Assembly: GCF_900111195.1 (NCBI RefSeq)
Contig: NZ_FOGL01000005.1
Coordinates: 1 to 64,000, forward strand
DNA length: 64,000 bases
Source of the DNA: Gracilibacillus ureilyticus
Lineage (GTDB): Bacteria > Bacillota > Bacilli > Bacillales > Amphibacillaceae
Reading direction: 5' to 3'
Each line of letters opens with the position of its first letter. The first letter of the stretch is position 1. The notes beneath the pieces are model-generated. The model did not search any database and was not told where the DNA came from. It saw only the letters and a program-made list of their open reading frames with translations. Position numbers and translations under genes: made by a program. Positions 52,182 to 62,352 of the stretch are shown here, piece after piece.

Positions 52182-52207
52182 AATATATCAACAGAAGGAG
52201 GGGGATT

Positions 52208-53164
52208 ATGGATTTAGTTACAAAAAAAGATATTACAAAAAAGAAGAGTAGACTTAGTGTTTTTTGGAAAGGCTTCAAAAATCAGAAGATGCTATATCTG
52301 ATGTCAATACCATTTGTTGCCTGGGTTTTTGTTTTCAATTATCTGCCCGTATGGGGATGGACGATGGCTTTTCAAAATTATATTCCAGGGAAAGCATTCT
52401 GGGAACAGGAATGGGTTGGTCTTCAACACTTTATTCAACTATTTCAGGATGAACGATTTTTTCTAGCATTACGTAATACTCTTGCTATGAGTTTTTTAGG
52501 GCTATTGTTCGGTTTTACTATCCCGATAATTTTTGCCATTTTATTAAACGAAGTACGAAATTCCTTTTTTAAAAGGGTTACGCAAACTGTTACTTATTTG
52601 CCACACTTTGTTTCTTGGGTAGTTGTGGCTGGTATTGTTACAAAAATGCTGTCAACTGATGGTGGTATCATAAATGATTTGTTAGTTGGTATGGGGATTT
52701 TAGATCAGCCTTATCAATTTATGGCGGATGGAAAATGGTTTTGGGGAATTGTAACCGTTTCAGACATATGGAAGGAAATGGGCTGGAACGCAATAATTTT
52801 CTTAGCGGCAATTGCGGGATTAGACCCGCAACTTTACGAGGCAGCAAAAGTTGATGGTGCGAATAGATTCAGACAAATATGGCATATTACGTTACCAGGA
52901 ATCCGTCCTACGATATTAGTTGTTTTAATATTAAATATTGGACATCTGATACAAATTGGTTTTGAAAAACAAATGCTGCTTAGTAATCCGTTAGTTATAG
53001 AATATGCAGAAGTTTTAGAATTGTATGCGCTTAATTATGGTATTGGCTTAGGACAATTCTCATATGGAACAGCAATTGGTATATTTAACTCTGTTGTCAG
53101 CATTGTTTTGTTATTATTAGCAAATGGCATATTTAAAAGATACTCTAATCAGAGTGTGATGTAG
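52208..53164 (+). CDS. Carbohydrate ABC transporter permease, LplB type
   Basis: A 318-aa permease with six membrane helices. LMSIPFVAWVFVFNYLPVWGWTMAFQNY (near 32-59, by position) is the LplB/YtcP-type N-terminal signature, and the EAA loop reads EAAKVDGANRFRQIWHITLP near 210-229. It imports oligosaccharides with the next permease and the lipoprotein at 54147. ATG after AAGGAGGGGG. No ATPase is encoded in the locus. Confidence 0.9.
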   Translation: MDLVTKKDITKKKSRLSVFWKGFKNQKMLYLMSIPFVAWVFVFNYLPVWGWTMAFQNYIPGKAFWEQEWVGLQHFIQLFQDERFFLALRNTLAMSFLGLLFGFTIPIIFAILLNEVRNSFFKRVTQTVTYLPHFVSWVVVAGIVTKMLSTDGGIINDLLVGMGILDQPYQFMADGKWFWGIVTVSDIWKEMGWNAIIFLAAIAGLDPQLYEAAKVDGANRFRQIWHITLPGIRPTILVVLILNIGHLIQIGFEKQMLLSNPLVIEYAEVLELYALNYGIGLGQFSYGTAIGIFNSVVSIVLLLLANGIFKRYSNQSVM

Positions 53165-53175
53165 GAGGAAAAATT

Positions 53176-54087
53176 GTGTCCAGATCATATAAACTGCCAA
53201 AGGTTTCTAAAGGTGAGAAAGTATTCGAGATCGTTAATTATATTTTTCTATTTCTTGTGATCAGCATAACTTTATATCCTTTTCTGAATGTACTAGCAAT
53301 TTCCTTAAATGATTCAACAGACACAGTAAGAGGCAGTATTTATATTTTGCCGAGGGAATTTACTCTAAGTAATTATTTCGAAATATTAAAGTATGACAAT
53401 CTGGTAACAGGATTTATCAACTCTGTATTAAGAACAGTTATTGGAACGGTTCTAGGTGTATTCATCCAGGCGATGGTTGCATTTACCTTAAGTAGAAATG
53501 ACTTTCAAGGGAGAAAATTTGTATCAACCACCATAGTTTTAACTATGTATTTTTCGGGAGGTTTGATTCCTGGTTATATGTTAGTGAGAGATTTAGGACT
53601 TATTGACTCATTCTGGGTTTATATACTTCCTGGTCTGGTAAGTGCTTTTAATATCATCATTATTCGCTCCTTTATGGATGGATTACCTTATTCCCTACAA
53701 GAATCAGCTAAAATGGATGGAGCAAATGACTTTGTGATTTTTTATCGTATAATCCTGCCACTTTGTAAACCCGTGTTAGCTACTATAGCGTTATTTGTAG
53801 CAGTTGGACAGTGGAATTCATGGTTTGATACGTATTTATACAATAGCATGAATGAAAGTTTAACAACCTTGCAATATGAATTAATGAAAATTATGGACAA
53901 TACCAGTATGGGGGGATCTCAAGATGCGAATATGATGCGACATAATGATGAACAAGTTAATAGAGTATCTCCACAATCTATAAAAATGGCAATTACAATG
54001 GTTACTGTAATACCAATTATATGTGTATATCCTTTTGTACAAAAATACTTTATACAAGGTATGACATTAGGAGCTGTTAAGCAGTAA
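53176..54087 (+). CDS. Carbohydrate ABC transporter permease, LplC type
   Basis: A 303-aa permease with six helices; the N-terminal FLFLVISITLYPFLNVLAISLND (about 20-42, by position) and GGLIPGYMLVRDLGL near 130 are LplC marks, and ESAKMDGANDFVIFYRIILP near 176-195 is the ATPase-contact loop. GTG start after TAGGAGG, 11 bp from the previous gene. Confidence 0.9.
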   Translation: MSRSYKLPKVSKGEKVFEIVNYIFLFLVISITLYPFLNVLAISLNDSTDTVRGSIYILPREFTLSNYFEILKYDNLVTGFINSVLRTVIGTVLGVFIQAMVAFTLSRNDFQGRKFVSTTIVLTMYFSGGLIPGYMLVRDLGLIDSFWVYILPGLVSAFNIIIIRSFMDGLPYSLQESAKMDGANDFVIFYRIILPLCKPVLATIALFVAVGQWNSWFDTYLYNSMNESLTTLQYELMKIMDNTSMGGSQDANMMRHNDEQVNRVSPQSIKMAITMVTVIPIICVYPFVQKYFIQGMTLGAVKQ

Positions 54088-54146
54088 TGATGGTGTTTTC
54101 AGGTAAAACTGTTCAAGCAAATAAATAGTAATGGGGGAAGGAAAAG

Positions 54147-55817
54147 ATGAGGTTAAAAAAATTAAAATTAGGATTTATTTTGTTTTTTCTATTATTGGTG
54201 GTAGCATGTCAAGATTCTGGAAATGAGACAACAAATAAAAGCGAAACCACTTCTGATGGATTAACTACTTTAACTGTTTTTGATTCAGATGCCAACCCGG
54301 ATTGGGTAGAAGAGATGGAAACACCTGTAGGAAAGAGAATTAAAGAAGATACGGGAGTACTATTAGACCCTGAATTCGACATTGAAGGCGGTCAAACAAA
54401 AATTCCTTTAATGATTGCTAGTGGAGACTACCCAGATATGATTGTGTCTAAGGGGGCGGATCAACTTGTCGATGCAGATGCTCTAATAGATCTTGCTCCG
54501 TTAATTGACGAGCACGCCCCGAATCTGAAAAAAATGTTAGGTGAAGATGGATTGAATCGACTTAAGTGGAGTGAGGAAGATCCTTCAATTTATGTGCTAA
54601 CCACTGCTCCGGTAGATAATGAGCAAATTACTCCGAGTTATGGAGCATGGATTCAACATGCAGTGGTGAAAGAGTTAGATTATCCGAAAATAAGAACATT
54701 AGATGATTTAAAGAATGTTGTGAAAGAATACAAAGAATTACATCCGACAATTGATGGGCAGAAAACAATTGGGTTAACGATGAACACGGATAGCTGGAGA
54801 ATTCAATCATCATTCTTAAATTCAGGGTTTATGATGACAGGTGGAAGTGATGATGGTGAATATTATATCAATCCAGATACTTATGAAGCAACATTGCATT
54901 ATCGTCGATCAATAGAGAAAGAAGTATTTAAATGGTGGAATGAAATGAATTCAGAGGGATTAATAGATCCCGAAATGTTTGTTCAAAAAAACGATCAATT
55001 TGAAGCTAAACTTGCTTCCGGTCGTGTTCTTGCTACGATAGGACCTGATTATTTGATGGCTAATCCTCAACAAGCGTTACGAGAAGCTGGAATGGAAGAA
55101 AGAATGTACGGTGTATATCCAGTTACATTAAATGAAGAATTTAAGAATCGTTCTTACCAAAGCAATGGTCTCCAGGTTGGTTGGGGTATAAGTATTACAA
55201 AAGATTGTGAAGATCCTGTAAAAGCTATTAAATTTCTAGATTATTTAGCCTCTGAAGAAACACAGATTATGCTCAACTGGGGTATTGAAGGTGAGCATTA
55301 TGAAATTAAAGATGGTAAACGAATGATACCAGAGGATGAATGGGAGAAAAGGAATTCAGATAAGGACTATTTAAAGAAAACAGGAATTGGTTTTAATTTT
55401 GCGAGGTTTGCTCCCCGGTATGGAGATGGAGTATTAGATTCCACAGGGCAACCATTTACTACTAATACACGAGAACTAGCGATACAAAATCAAACAGATA
55501 CAGAAAATGAAGTACTAAAAGCTTATGGTGCAGAGCTATGGAAAGATTTATTTCCTTCAGCGGAGGAATTTCCGGTGAAACCGTGGGGGGCAGCTTACAA
55601 CATTTCTATTCCTGCAAACTCGGAATTGCAAACAATTAATCAAAGAGCATTGGACATAACAAAACAACTTGTCCCTAAAGCAACTTTAGCTGATCCAAGT
55701 AATTTTAATGTAGTTTGGGAAGAATATATGACAGCTTTAAAAAATGTCAATATAGATAAAGCAGAAGATGAGTATACAGAACTTATTCGACAAAAAGTAG
55801 AATTATGGAGTGAATGA
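54147..55817 (+). CDS. Extracellular sugar-binding lipoprotein of the LplBC importer (LipO type)
   Basis: A 556-aa binding protein with lipobox VVACQ (Cys21). Long binding proteins of this type (SBP family 1, LipO/YtcQ) pair with LplB/LplC permeases and YesMN-like regulators. The stretch GKRIKEDTGVLLDPEFDIEGGQTKI near 56-80 and a C-terminal KAIKFLDYLASEETQ near 355 are family features. In this locus the ligand should be beta-manno-oligosaccharide. It may also feed the sensor kinase, as in similar systems. Confidence 0.88.
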   Translation: MRLKKLKLGFILFFLLLVVACQDSGNETTNKSETTSDGLTTLTVFDSDANPDWVEEMETPVGKRIKEDTGVLLDPEFDIEGGQTKIPLMIASGDYPDMIVSKGADQLVDADALIDLAPLIDEHAPNLKKMLGEDGLNRLKWSEEDPSIYVLTTAPVDNEQITPSYGAWIQHAVVKELDYPKIRTLDDLKNVVKEYKELHPTIDGQKTIGLTMNTDSWRIQSSFLNSGFMMTGGSDDGEYYINPDTYEATLHYRRSIEKEVFKWWNEMNSEGLIDPEMFVQKNDQFEAKLASGRVLATIGPDYLMANPQQALREAGMEERMYGVYPVTLNEEFKNRSYQSNGLQVGWGISITKDCEDPVKAIKFLDYLASEETQIMLNWGIEGEHYEIKDGKRMIPEDEWEKRNSDKDYLKKTGIGFNFARFAPRYGDGVLDSTGQPFTTNTRELAIQNQTDTENEVLKAYGAELWKDLFPSAEEFPVKPWGAAYNISIPANSELQTINQRALDITKQLVPKATLADPSNFNVVWEEYMTALKNVNIDKAEDEYTELIRQKVELWSE

Positions 55818-55850
55818 TTCAATTTGTAACTAAAAGTTTGTTTTCATACT

Positions 55851-55883
55851 ATGCCGCTGGAAGTTAAAGTATTCCAGCGGCAT
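55851..55883 (+). terminator. Strong hairpin between importer and epimerase genes
   Basis: A perfect 12-bp GC-rich stem (ATGCCGCTGGAA and complement) 34 bp after the binding-protein stop, with no T-run. It may end most transcripts or protect the importer mRNA. Confidence 0.6.
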
Positions 55884-55949
55884 AAGTTTGATCTAGTGGT
55901 TAAAATGGATTAAAAATAAAGAGTATTATTAATTAGTAAATAATTATAT

Positions 55950-55978
55950 TTGACAGCGTAATTTAGGTTAATTAATAT
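55950..55978 (+). promoter_or_regulatory. Promoter of the epimerase-phosphorylase pair
   Basis: -35 TTGACA (55950-55955), 17-bp spacer, -10 TAATAT (55973-55978). The spacer contains TAGGTTA, a half-site also found in the operator region at 59794, so the LacI-type regulator may act here. Confidence 0.65.
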
Positions 55979-56021
55979 GTTAATATTAAGTTATCGAGTA
56001 ATTAAAGGAAGGACTGTGACT

Positions 56022-57197
56022 ATGTTAAAACTTGCTGCGGAAATCCGGGATCACTTAGAAAATAAAATCCTCCCATTCTGGATGAAATTGAAAGATGAGG
56101 AGAATGGCGGATTTTTCGGTAAAGTGGATGAGGAACTTATTGTTCATAAAGAAGAGGATAAAGGAGGGATTGCAACAGCTAGATTCCTGTGGACATTTTC
56201 TGCTGCGTATCGGGTTACGGGAAATAAAGATTATTTATTACATGCGGAGCATCTTTACTTATTCCTGCGAGATAAGCTTTATGACCGAAAACATAAAGGG
56301 ATCTACTGGCTCGTCAATTACAAAGGTGAGCCAAAAGATACAAGGAAACATGTGTATGCTCAATCGTTTGCGATTTACGCATTAAGTGAATATTATCGAG
56401 TGACTGAATCGAAGGAAGTGCTGGAACTGGCGTTGGAAATTTATCAATTAATCGAAGAGAAGGGCTTTAACCGTACGAATAATGCGTATTTGGAAGAATT
56501 TGACCGATGCTGGAACCCGCAAGCAAATGAAATGCTGAGTGAAAATGGTGTGATTGCCGAGATTACAATGAATACCCATATTCATGTATTGGAAGCTTAT
56601 ACGAATTTGTATAAAGTGTATCCATCTAAGAAACTAAAAGAGGTATTGCAGAATCTTCTGCATGTTCACTATCAAAAGATTTATGATAAGAACACTAAAT
56701 TTCTAGGTGTATTTTTTGATAAGGGTTGGAATTCATTAGTTCCGGTAAAGTCTTTTGGCCATGATATTGAAGCTAGCTGGCTAATGGATGAAACGGTGAA
56801 AACACTCGGTATAAATAATTCGGCATACAATGAGATGATCCTGGATATTGCCTATAATATATCGGATTATGCGATACAATCAGATGGTTCACTAATTAAT
56901 GAGCAGATAGAAGATAACTATGATATGACAAGAGTATGGTGGGTACAGGCAGAAGCGATGGTCGGTTTCCTTAATGCCTATCAACATACTAATGATCCAA
57001 AATTTGAACTTTTAATAGATTCATTGTGGGAGTATATAAAAAATAATATTGTGGATAAACGCGACAACGGCGAATGGTTTTGGTCTGTTGAAGCTGACGG
57101 GACCCCGACCAGAAGGGATATTGGGGAACCATGGAAAACATCATATCATAATGGACGGTTTTGTCTGGAATATATGGAAAGGATGTCAGGAGAATGA
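56022..57197 (+). CDS. AGE-family 2-epimerase (cellobiose/mannobiose 2-epimerase)
   Basis: A cytosolic (alpha/alpha)6-barrel enzyme of 391 aa. The catalytic histidines are in [10 protein letters not shown] (His186/His188), [11 protein letters not shown] (His247) and SYHNGRF (His376), positions typical of cellobiose 2-epimerases. It converts beta-1,4-mannobiose to 4-O-mannosyl-glucose, the substrate of the phosphorylase encoded next. ATG 56022 follows AAAGGAAGG. The end overlaps the phosphorylase start by four bases (ATGA), so both are made together. Confidence 0.9.
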   Translation: MLKLAAEIRDHLENKILPFWMKLKDEENGGFFGKVDEELIVHKEEDKGGIATARFLWTFSAAYRVTGNKDYLLHAEHLYLFLRDKLYDRKHKGIYWLVNYKGEPKDTRKHVYAQSFAIYALSEYYRVTESKEVLELALEIYQLIEEKGFNRTNNAYLEEFDRCWNPQANEMLSENGVIAEITMNTHIHVLEAYTNLYKVYPSKKLKEVLQNLLHVHYQKIYDKNTKFLGVFFDKGWNSLVPVKSFGHDIEASWLMDETVKTLGINNSAYNEMILDIAYNISDYAIQSDGSLINEQIEDNYDMTRVWWVQAEAMVGFLNAYQHTNDPKFELLIDSLWEYIKNNIVDKRDNGEWFWSVEADGTPTRRDIGEPWKTSYHNGRFCLEYMERMSGE

Positions 57198-58372
57198 TTC
57201 ACAACAAATACTTTGAACTTATAGAAAAACAAGAGAGACTTATTAATAGAAAAAATGAAAAAGAAGAACAATTCTATAATGGAGTGTATAACAGATTTAA
57301 ATATCCGGTGTTAACACGTCATCATGTTCCGATCCATTGGCGTTTTGATTTGAACAAAGAGACGAACCCTTACTTCATGGAACGTCTTGGTGTGAATGCG
57401 ACTTTCAATCCCGGTGCTATTTATCATGATAATAAGTATTACTTAGTTGTTCGGTTAGAAGGATTAGATAGGAAGTCGATTTTTGCTCTTGCGGTAAGTG
57501 AAAATGGTATTGACCAATTTACATTTACCGGGGCACCGCTCGTTTGGGATGATATTGGTAAAGAAGAAACGAATATTTATGATATGCGGTTAGTGAAACA
57601 CGAAGATGGATGGATTTACGGAATTTACTGTTCGGAGAGTAAAGATCCAAATGTGGCTGAATTTGATACATCCAGTGCTGTGGCACAAGCAGGCCTTGTC
57701 CGGTCAAAAGATCTGAAAAACTGGGAAAGGTTGCCGAATATTAAAACTCCTTCACCACAACAACGTAATGTGGTTCTTCATCCAGAATATGTGGATGGTC
57801 AATATGCATTTTATACACGTCCGCAAGATGGCTTTATCTCTACTGGGTCAGGAGGGGGCATAGCATTTGGCTTAACGAAAGATATTACGAAACCAATTAT
57901 TAATGAAGAAAAAGTAATCCATGGTAAGAAATACCACACTATATATGAAGTGAAGAACGGTCAAGGACCTGCACCGATTAAAACTGAAAAAGGATGGATT
58001 CATATTGCACATGGTGTTCGTAATACTGCAGCTGGCTTGCGATATGTATTGTATACCTTTGCAACCAGTTTAGAAGATCCGACGGAATTGATTGCATTAC
58101 CAGGGGGTCATTTTATCGCGCCGTATGATAATGAAAGAGTTGGGGATGTATCGAATGTCATCTTCTGTAATGGAGCGGTAGTGAATAATAATGATGAAAT
58201 ATTTATTTATTATGCATCAAGCGATACTAGAATTCATGTAGCTTTAACTACTGTTGATCAGCTAATAGATTATACGTTTAATACCCCGGAAGATGCCGGT
58301 CGCTCCTTGGAAAATGCACAACAAAGAAAAGAACTTATCTTACAAAATGAAGCTCTTCTAAAAGGTTATTGA
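57194..58372 (+). CDS. GH130 4-O-beta-D-mannosyl-D-glucose phosphorylase
   Basis: An inverting phosphorylase of 392 aa, the size of the mannosylglucose phosphorylases (GH130_1). [22 protein letters not shown] near 69-90, the proton donor Asp130 in [14 protein letters not shown], and [19 protein letters not shown] near 195 match the group. It splits mannosylglucose with phosphate into mannose 1-phosphate and glucose, saving ATP. GGAG lies before the ATG that overlaps the epimerase stop. The neighbouring epimerase makes this assignment firmer than sequence alone would. Confidence 0.92.
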   Translation: MIHNKYFELIEKQERLINRKNEKEEQFYNGVYNRFKYPVLTRHHVPIHWRFDLNKETNPYFMERLGVNATFNPGAIYHDNKYYLVVRLEGLDRKSIFALAVSENGIDQFTFTGAPLVWDDIGKEETNIYDMRLVKHEDGWIYGIYCSESKDPNVAEFDTSSAVAQAGLVRSKDLKNWERLPNIKTPSPQQRNVVLHPEYVDGQYAFYTRPQDGFISTGSGGGIAFGLTKDITKPIINEEKVIHGKKYHTIYEVKNGQGPAPIKTEKGWIHIAHGVRNTAAGLRYVLYTFATSLEDPTELIALPGGHFIAPYDNERVGDVSNVIFCNGAVVNNNDEIFIYYASSDTRIHVALTTVDQLIDYTFNTPEDAGRSLENAQQRKELILQNEALLKGY

Positions 58373-58386
58373 GGATTCAGAGAGTT

Positions 58387-58421
58387 ACCTGCACTTATTT
58401 TGGTTGGAAATAGGTGCAGGT
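58387..58421 (+). terminator. Terminator after the phosphorylase gene
   Basis: ACCTGCACTTATTT pairs with AAATAGGTGCAGGT (one G-U), followed by a T-rich stretch. Confidence 0.75.
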
Positions 58422-58534
58422 ACTTTCTTGTTTTATTTCGAGAGAAAGTAACTATTAAGTAAAATGATTAAGTAATACATTTAAAATAATGTTATGATGA
58501 TAAAAATGGGAAGAAATAGTATGAGGTGAACAAA

Positions 58535-59542
58535 TTGAAGTCAAACGTCACGATGAAAGATATTGCAGAAAAATTGAATGTAAGTAGTGTAACAGTATCA
58601 AAGGCGTTAAATGATAAAGAAGGTGTCAGTGAAGAGTTAAAAGAAAAAATAAAAACGCTGGCAGACGAAATGGGATACCGTTATAATACAATGGCTAAAT
58701 CGATGAAAGATGGCAGATCTTATAATGTGTGTGTCATTATTCCTGAACGGTATACTGGTATGACTCAGTCTTTTTATCTAAAAATTTACCAATCCATTGC
58801 GCAAATTTTAGAAGAAAGTGGCTACTACGGTATTATTCATATTCTTCCGGGAGATGATGAAGAAAAGCTGAAACTGCCAAGAATATATCACGAACGTAGA
58901 GTAGATGGCTTCATTATGCTTGGTCAGCCTAGTAAGGAATATAACCAGTTAATTCAAAGTGTTGATATGCCGCTTGTCTTCCTGGATTTCTATGATGAGC
59001 ATGACGATGTGGATGCAGTAATTACAGATAATTTTTATGGAGCTTATGAGCTCACCAATTACTTAATAAAACAAGGGCACCGTGATATTGCCTATGTTGG
59101 GAACCTTTTTTCCACAAGTAGTATTCAGGATCGCTTTTTAGGTTATTATAAATCGTTGTTAGAACATAAGATTCATTTAAAACAAGAATATGTCATAAGT
59201 GACCGGGACGACCGCGGTGAGTATATAGAGTTTGACTTTCCTGATCAATTGCCAACAGCATTTGTTTGTAACTGTGATCAGGTTGCACATTTATTAATAG
59301 ACAGACTGCAAAAAAACGGCTATAAGGTTCCGGATGATTTTTCAGTTGTAGGATTCGATAATGATATATATGCAACCTTATCCTCTCCAAGCCTTACTAC
59401 TGTGGAAGTAGACATTGAGGAGATGGCAAAAACTGCGGTAAAATTCATTTGCGAAAAAATGGATAATCCTTCAGCGGAATTTGGCAGGATTGCTATAAAA
59501 GGGAAAATTATCTTTCGTGAATCTGTTCGGAAGGTTATGTAG
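58535..59542 (+). CDS. LacI-family transcriptional regulator
   Basis: A 335-aa repressor: N-terminal LacI helix-turn-helix (MKDIAEKLNVSSVTVSKALN near 7-26, with hinge EMGYRYNTMAKSM) and a periplasmic-binding-like sensor domain (LVFLDFYDEHDDVDAVITDN near 145; FSVVGFDNDIYATLSSPSLTTVEVD near 264). Start TTG 58535 follows GAGGTG at seven bases; a GTG at 58526 is inside that site. It lies between the phosphorylase gene and the second importer, so it should respond to a manno-oligosaccharide. Confidence 0.9.
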   Translation: MKSNVTMKDIAEKLNVSSVTVSKALNDKEGVSEELKEKIKTLADEMGYRYNTMAKSMKDGRSYNVCVIIPERYTGMTQSFYLKIYQSIAQILEESGYYGIIHILPGDDEEKLKLPRIYHERRVDGFIMLGQPSKEYNQLIQSVDMPLVFLDFYDEHDDVDAVITDNFYGAYELTNYLIKQGHRDIAYVGNLFSTSSIQDRFLGYYKSLLEHKIHLKQEYVISDRDDRGEYIEFDFPDQLPTAFVCNCDQVAHLLIDRLQKNGYKVPDDFSVVGFDNDIYATLSSPSLTTVEVDIEEMAKTAVKFICEKMDNPSAEFGRIAIKGKIIFRESVRKVM

Positions 59543-59616
59543 ATAAAGACCTTCGTCTTCTTTCCATATGGTTCACCAAAGATAATAAATAGCGAAATAA
59601 AATTTTTCATAATGTA

Positions 59617-59643
59617 GAACGGGTGAAATGCTCGTTCTTTTTT
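59617..59643 (+). terminator. Terminator after the LacI gene
   Basis: GAACGGG pairs with CTCGTTC (one wobble) and runs into TTTTTT. Confidence 0.75.
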
Positions 59644-59756
59644 GTGTTCTTGTAACTTAACGATAAACTAATAGATTGTATTTATAATTTCTAGTTTTAG
59701 TATAAAAAATTGCTAGATTGAGTGCGGATATGATTTGTTTAATTCAGAAAAAAGTA

Positions 59757-59816
59757 TTGACTGGTAAGCGGTTTCAAGTTATTATACTGTTTATAGGTTA
59801 CTTAAACGTTAACCTA
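59757..59816 (+). promoter_or_regulatory. Importer promoter with cre-like site and LacI-type operator
   Basis: -35 TTGACT (59757-59762), 17-bp spacer, -10 TATTAT (59780-59785). TGGTAAGCGGTTTCA (59762-59776) fits the cre consensus with one mismatch and fills the spacer. TAGGTTA-N9-TAACCTA (59794-59816) has perfect 7-bp arms around AAACGTT and lies after the start site. CcpA repression plus specific induction is the simplest reading. Confidence 0.65.
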
Positions 59817-59839
59817 ATAAAGGGGAGGGGTTGAAAAGT

Positions 59840-61219
59840 ATGAATAAAAAAACAGTAATGTATTTCGTAACAATGTTAGCTGTTCTATTGATTGTAGCTG
59901 GTTGTTCATCTGATAATCAAGAAGATGCAAGTAATGGATCAGAAGGAGTAAATGATGTATCAGAATCTGCTGAATCAGATGCACCGCTATATGAATCATG
60001 GAAAGAATTAGACCCGGAAGAAATCGAAGGCGATCTGACGGTAATTACTCACAGAACCGATATTGTGGATACGGTCTATCAGGATTATGCCAAAAAATTT
60101 AATGAAAAATATCCAAATGTAAATGTAAGTTTTGAAGCACTTACTGATTATGGCGGAGAGATTATGCCACGGATGAATACAGAAGATTACGGGGATGTTC
60201 AATATTTGCCTGTCCAAGTCCCGATTCAGGATATTCCTAATTTCTTTGAACCGTTCGGAAAATTAGATGAAATGGAAGAGAACTACTTAGGTGTGGAAGA
60301 ACGTGCAGTTGATGGTACTGTCTATGGTATTCCAATTGCAGTAACGTATACAGGTATCATTTATAATAAAGCGGTGTTTGAGGAAGCTGGCGTAGAAGAT
60401 ATCCCGCAAACAAAAGAAGAATTTATCGCAGCATTAAAGAAAATTAAAGAAAATACAGATGCTATTCCACTTTATACAAATTATGCAGCTGGATGGCCAT
60501 TAACACAATGGGAAGGTGCTGTTACGACAACTGCCGGAAGTGTAGATTATTATAATGTTGAAATGCTGGAGGACCCAACTCCATTCGATGAAGGAGATCC
60601 GCATTATGAACATTATAAACTTATGTATGATGTAGCTGAACAAGGATTAATCGAAGAAGATCCTTTGACTACTGATTGGGAAGCGTCCAAAGTACGTATG
60701 AATAATGGAGAGATTGCAACAATGGTTCTGGGTTCATGGGCCCTGGAACAAATTCAGGGTGCAGGGGACAATGGTGAGGATATTGGGATTATGCCATTTC
60801 CAACAGACGCAGAGAAAACCATCTTCTCTTTAGGGGCGGATTTAAATATTTCTATCAATAAACATAGTGAGAACAAAGAAGCTGCTTTTGCCTGGGTTGA
60901 TTGGTTTATCCATGAATCAGGATATTCAGTAGAACAGGCTGGAGGGATTAGTGCATCAAAAGAAGTTCCCCTTCCAGAGGAATTAGCAGCAGGTGAAGAA
61001 AAAGGATGGGAATTCTCTATGCTAACCCCTGCACCTGAAGGAAAAAAAGGTTTACTGGATGAAATAGATAAAGAATCTGAAGTTGGCCTCTGGCTGGAAC
61101 CAAATAAAAAGATATTAATTGAGGCCGCTATTGGAAACAGAGACATGTCATTTGATGATGTGATGAACAGCTGGAATGAAGACTGGTCTGCAGCATTTGA
61201 AAAAATCGCAGGGGAGTAA
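59840..61219 (+). CDS. Sugar-binding lipoprotein of a second ABC importer
   Basis: A 459-aa family-1 extracellular solute-binding protein (MalE-like) with lipobox VAGCS (Cys22) and an acidic linker. DLTVITHRTDIVDTVYQDYAKKFNEKYPNVNV (near 63-94, by position) is the typical N-lobe opening, and YGIPIAVTYTGIIYNKAVFEEAG near 163 the family signature. With the permeases at 61478 and 62353 it forms a second oligosaccharide importer in the locus. ATG 59840 follows GGGGAGGGG. Confidence 0.9.
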   Translation: MNKKTVMYFVTMLAVLLIVAGCSSDNQEDASNGSEGVNDVSESAESDAPLYESWKELDPEEIEGDLTVITHRTDIVDTVYQDYAKKFNEKYPNVNVSFEALTDYGGEIMPRMNTEDYGDVQYLPVQVPIQDIPNFFEPFGKLDEMEENYLGVEERAVDGTVYGIPIAVTYTGIIYNKAVFEEAGVEDIPQTKEEFIAALKKIKENTDAIPLYTNYAAGWPLTQWEGAVTTTAGSVDYYNVEMLEDPTPFDEGDPHYEHYKLMYDVAEQGLIEEDPLTTDWEASKVRMNNGEIATMVLGSWALEQIQGAGDNGEDIGIMPFPTDAEKTIFSLGADLNISINKHSENKEAAFAWVDWFIHESGYSVEQAGGISASKEVPLPEELAAGEEKGWEFSMLTPAPEGKKGLLDEIDKESEVGLWLEPNKKILIEAAIGNRDMSFDDVMNSWNEDWSAAFEKIAGE

Positions 61220-61250
61220 AAAAAGCAAATTAAAGAATCCAATTATTACA

Positions 61251-61394
61251 CGGGGCTGGGACATGAGTAATATAGTTATGTAAAAATACAGATTGCCGGA
61301 CGATGAAAAAATACTCATACAAATCAAACAACCTTTCTGTTTAGTGATAATAGTTCGGAGAGTTGTACAGAGAAATTGCTTTTTCCCGGTCTCG
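61251..61394. repeat. MITE-like intergenic element with imperfect terminal inverted repeats
   Basis: The 258-bp gap between binding-protein and permease genes holds no gene. It opens with CGGGGCTGGGACAT (61251-61264), whose imperfect inverse (10 of 14) ends at 61394. Inner segments (GCCGGACGAT; ATAGTTCGG) also pair partly. GGCTGGGACA-type intergenic repeats are known to me from Firmicutes genomes; family membership is not verified. Confidence 0.4.
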
Positions 61395-61477
61395 TTGCTG
61401 TTTTTATTGGAATTAATAGCGGTTCTTTTAAAACATAAAAGAATAGGGTGGAAGAAAGTGAGGTGTGTCAATAAACG

Positions 61478-62350
61478 ATGTTTTCAAAATTAAGTTATCG
61501 GACCCAACGAAGAATTATAATAGTATCCTTTCTAATTATCCCGTTGGCATTGCTAGGTACGTTCTCGTTTCTGCCTGTTGCCAATATGTTCTGGTACAGT
61601 TTCACGGATTGGAATGGATTCAGTGAGAAGGAATTTTTAGGATTGGAAAATTACAAGACAGTTTTTACAGATCCGGAGTACTTCCGCGTATTTACTGTCA
61701 GTTTATATTATTTCGTTGGGACTTTTGTCCAAATGGGCCTGGCATTGTATTTTGCCACAATATTAAGTTTTAAAGTACGATTTAAGAACTTCTTTAAAGG
61801 TGTTATCTTCTTCCCTTACTTACTAAATGGTGTGGCGATTGGATTCATGTTTTTATTATTCTTCCAACCAGATGGGGGACTGGACACAGTATTTAAGCTG
61901 CTCGGCATGGGTGACATGACTACCCATTGGCTTGGAAATCCGGATGTGATTAACATTTCCCTAGCTGGTACGTCCATTTGGAGATATATGGGATTTAACT
62001 TCATTATCTTTTTAGGGGCAATATCCTCTATTCCCGGAGATATTTATGAAGCGGCTGAAATTGATGGTGCCAATCGCTGGCACCAGTTCAGGTATATTAT
62101 TTTGCCAAGTATCAAAATAATTGTATCTCTTAATCTAATTTTAGCCATTAGTGGTGCACTAAGTGCATTTGAGATTCCGTACATTATGACAGGTGGTTCA
62201 AACGGCAGTGCCACTTTTGTTATACAGACAGTAGACACAGCATTTAAGTATGGGAAAATCGGCTTAGCATCAGCGATGGCAGTTATTCTGCTTATTATCG
62301 TCATTATTGTTACTGCTGTACAACGGAAATTCTTCTCGGAGGAGGAGTAA
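61478..62350 (+). CDS. Sugar ABC transporter permease, MalF/UgpA type
   Basis: A 290-aa permease with six membrane helices. SFLPVANMFWYSFTDWNGFSEKEFLGLENY (near 28-57, by position) is the usual MalF/UgpA N-terminal region; the EAA loop is EAAEIDGANRWHQFRYIILP near 191-210. Ribosome site GAGGTG at longish spacing. It directly precedes its partner permease. Confidence 0.9.
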   Translation: MFSKLSYRTQRRIIIVSFLIIPLALLGTFSFLPVANMFWYSFTDWNGFSEKEFLGLENYKTVFTDPEYFRVFTVSLYYFVGTFVQMGLALYFATILSFKVRFKNFFKGVIFFPYLLNGVAIGFMFLLFFQPDGGLDTVFKLLGMGDMTTHWLGNPDVINISLAGTSIWRYMGFNFIIFLGAISSIPGDIYEAAEIDGANRWHQFRYIILPSIKIIVSLNLILAISGALSAFEIPYIMTGGSNGSATFVIQTVDTAFKYGKIGLASAMAVILLIIVIIVTAVQRKFFSEEE

Positions 62351-62352
62351 AT

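Noticed and set aside
54628-54813. Antisense frame inside the sugar-binding lipoprotein gene
   Set aside because: A chance open frame without start signals, opposite a strongly supported gene; the same applies to the other antisense frames.
61293-61493. 66-aa plus-strand frame between binding-protein and permease genes
   Set aside because: It has no ribosome site, lies within the inverted-repeat element and looks unlike a protein.
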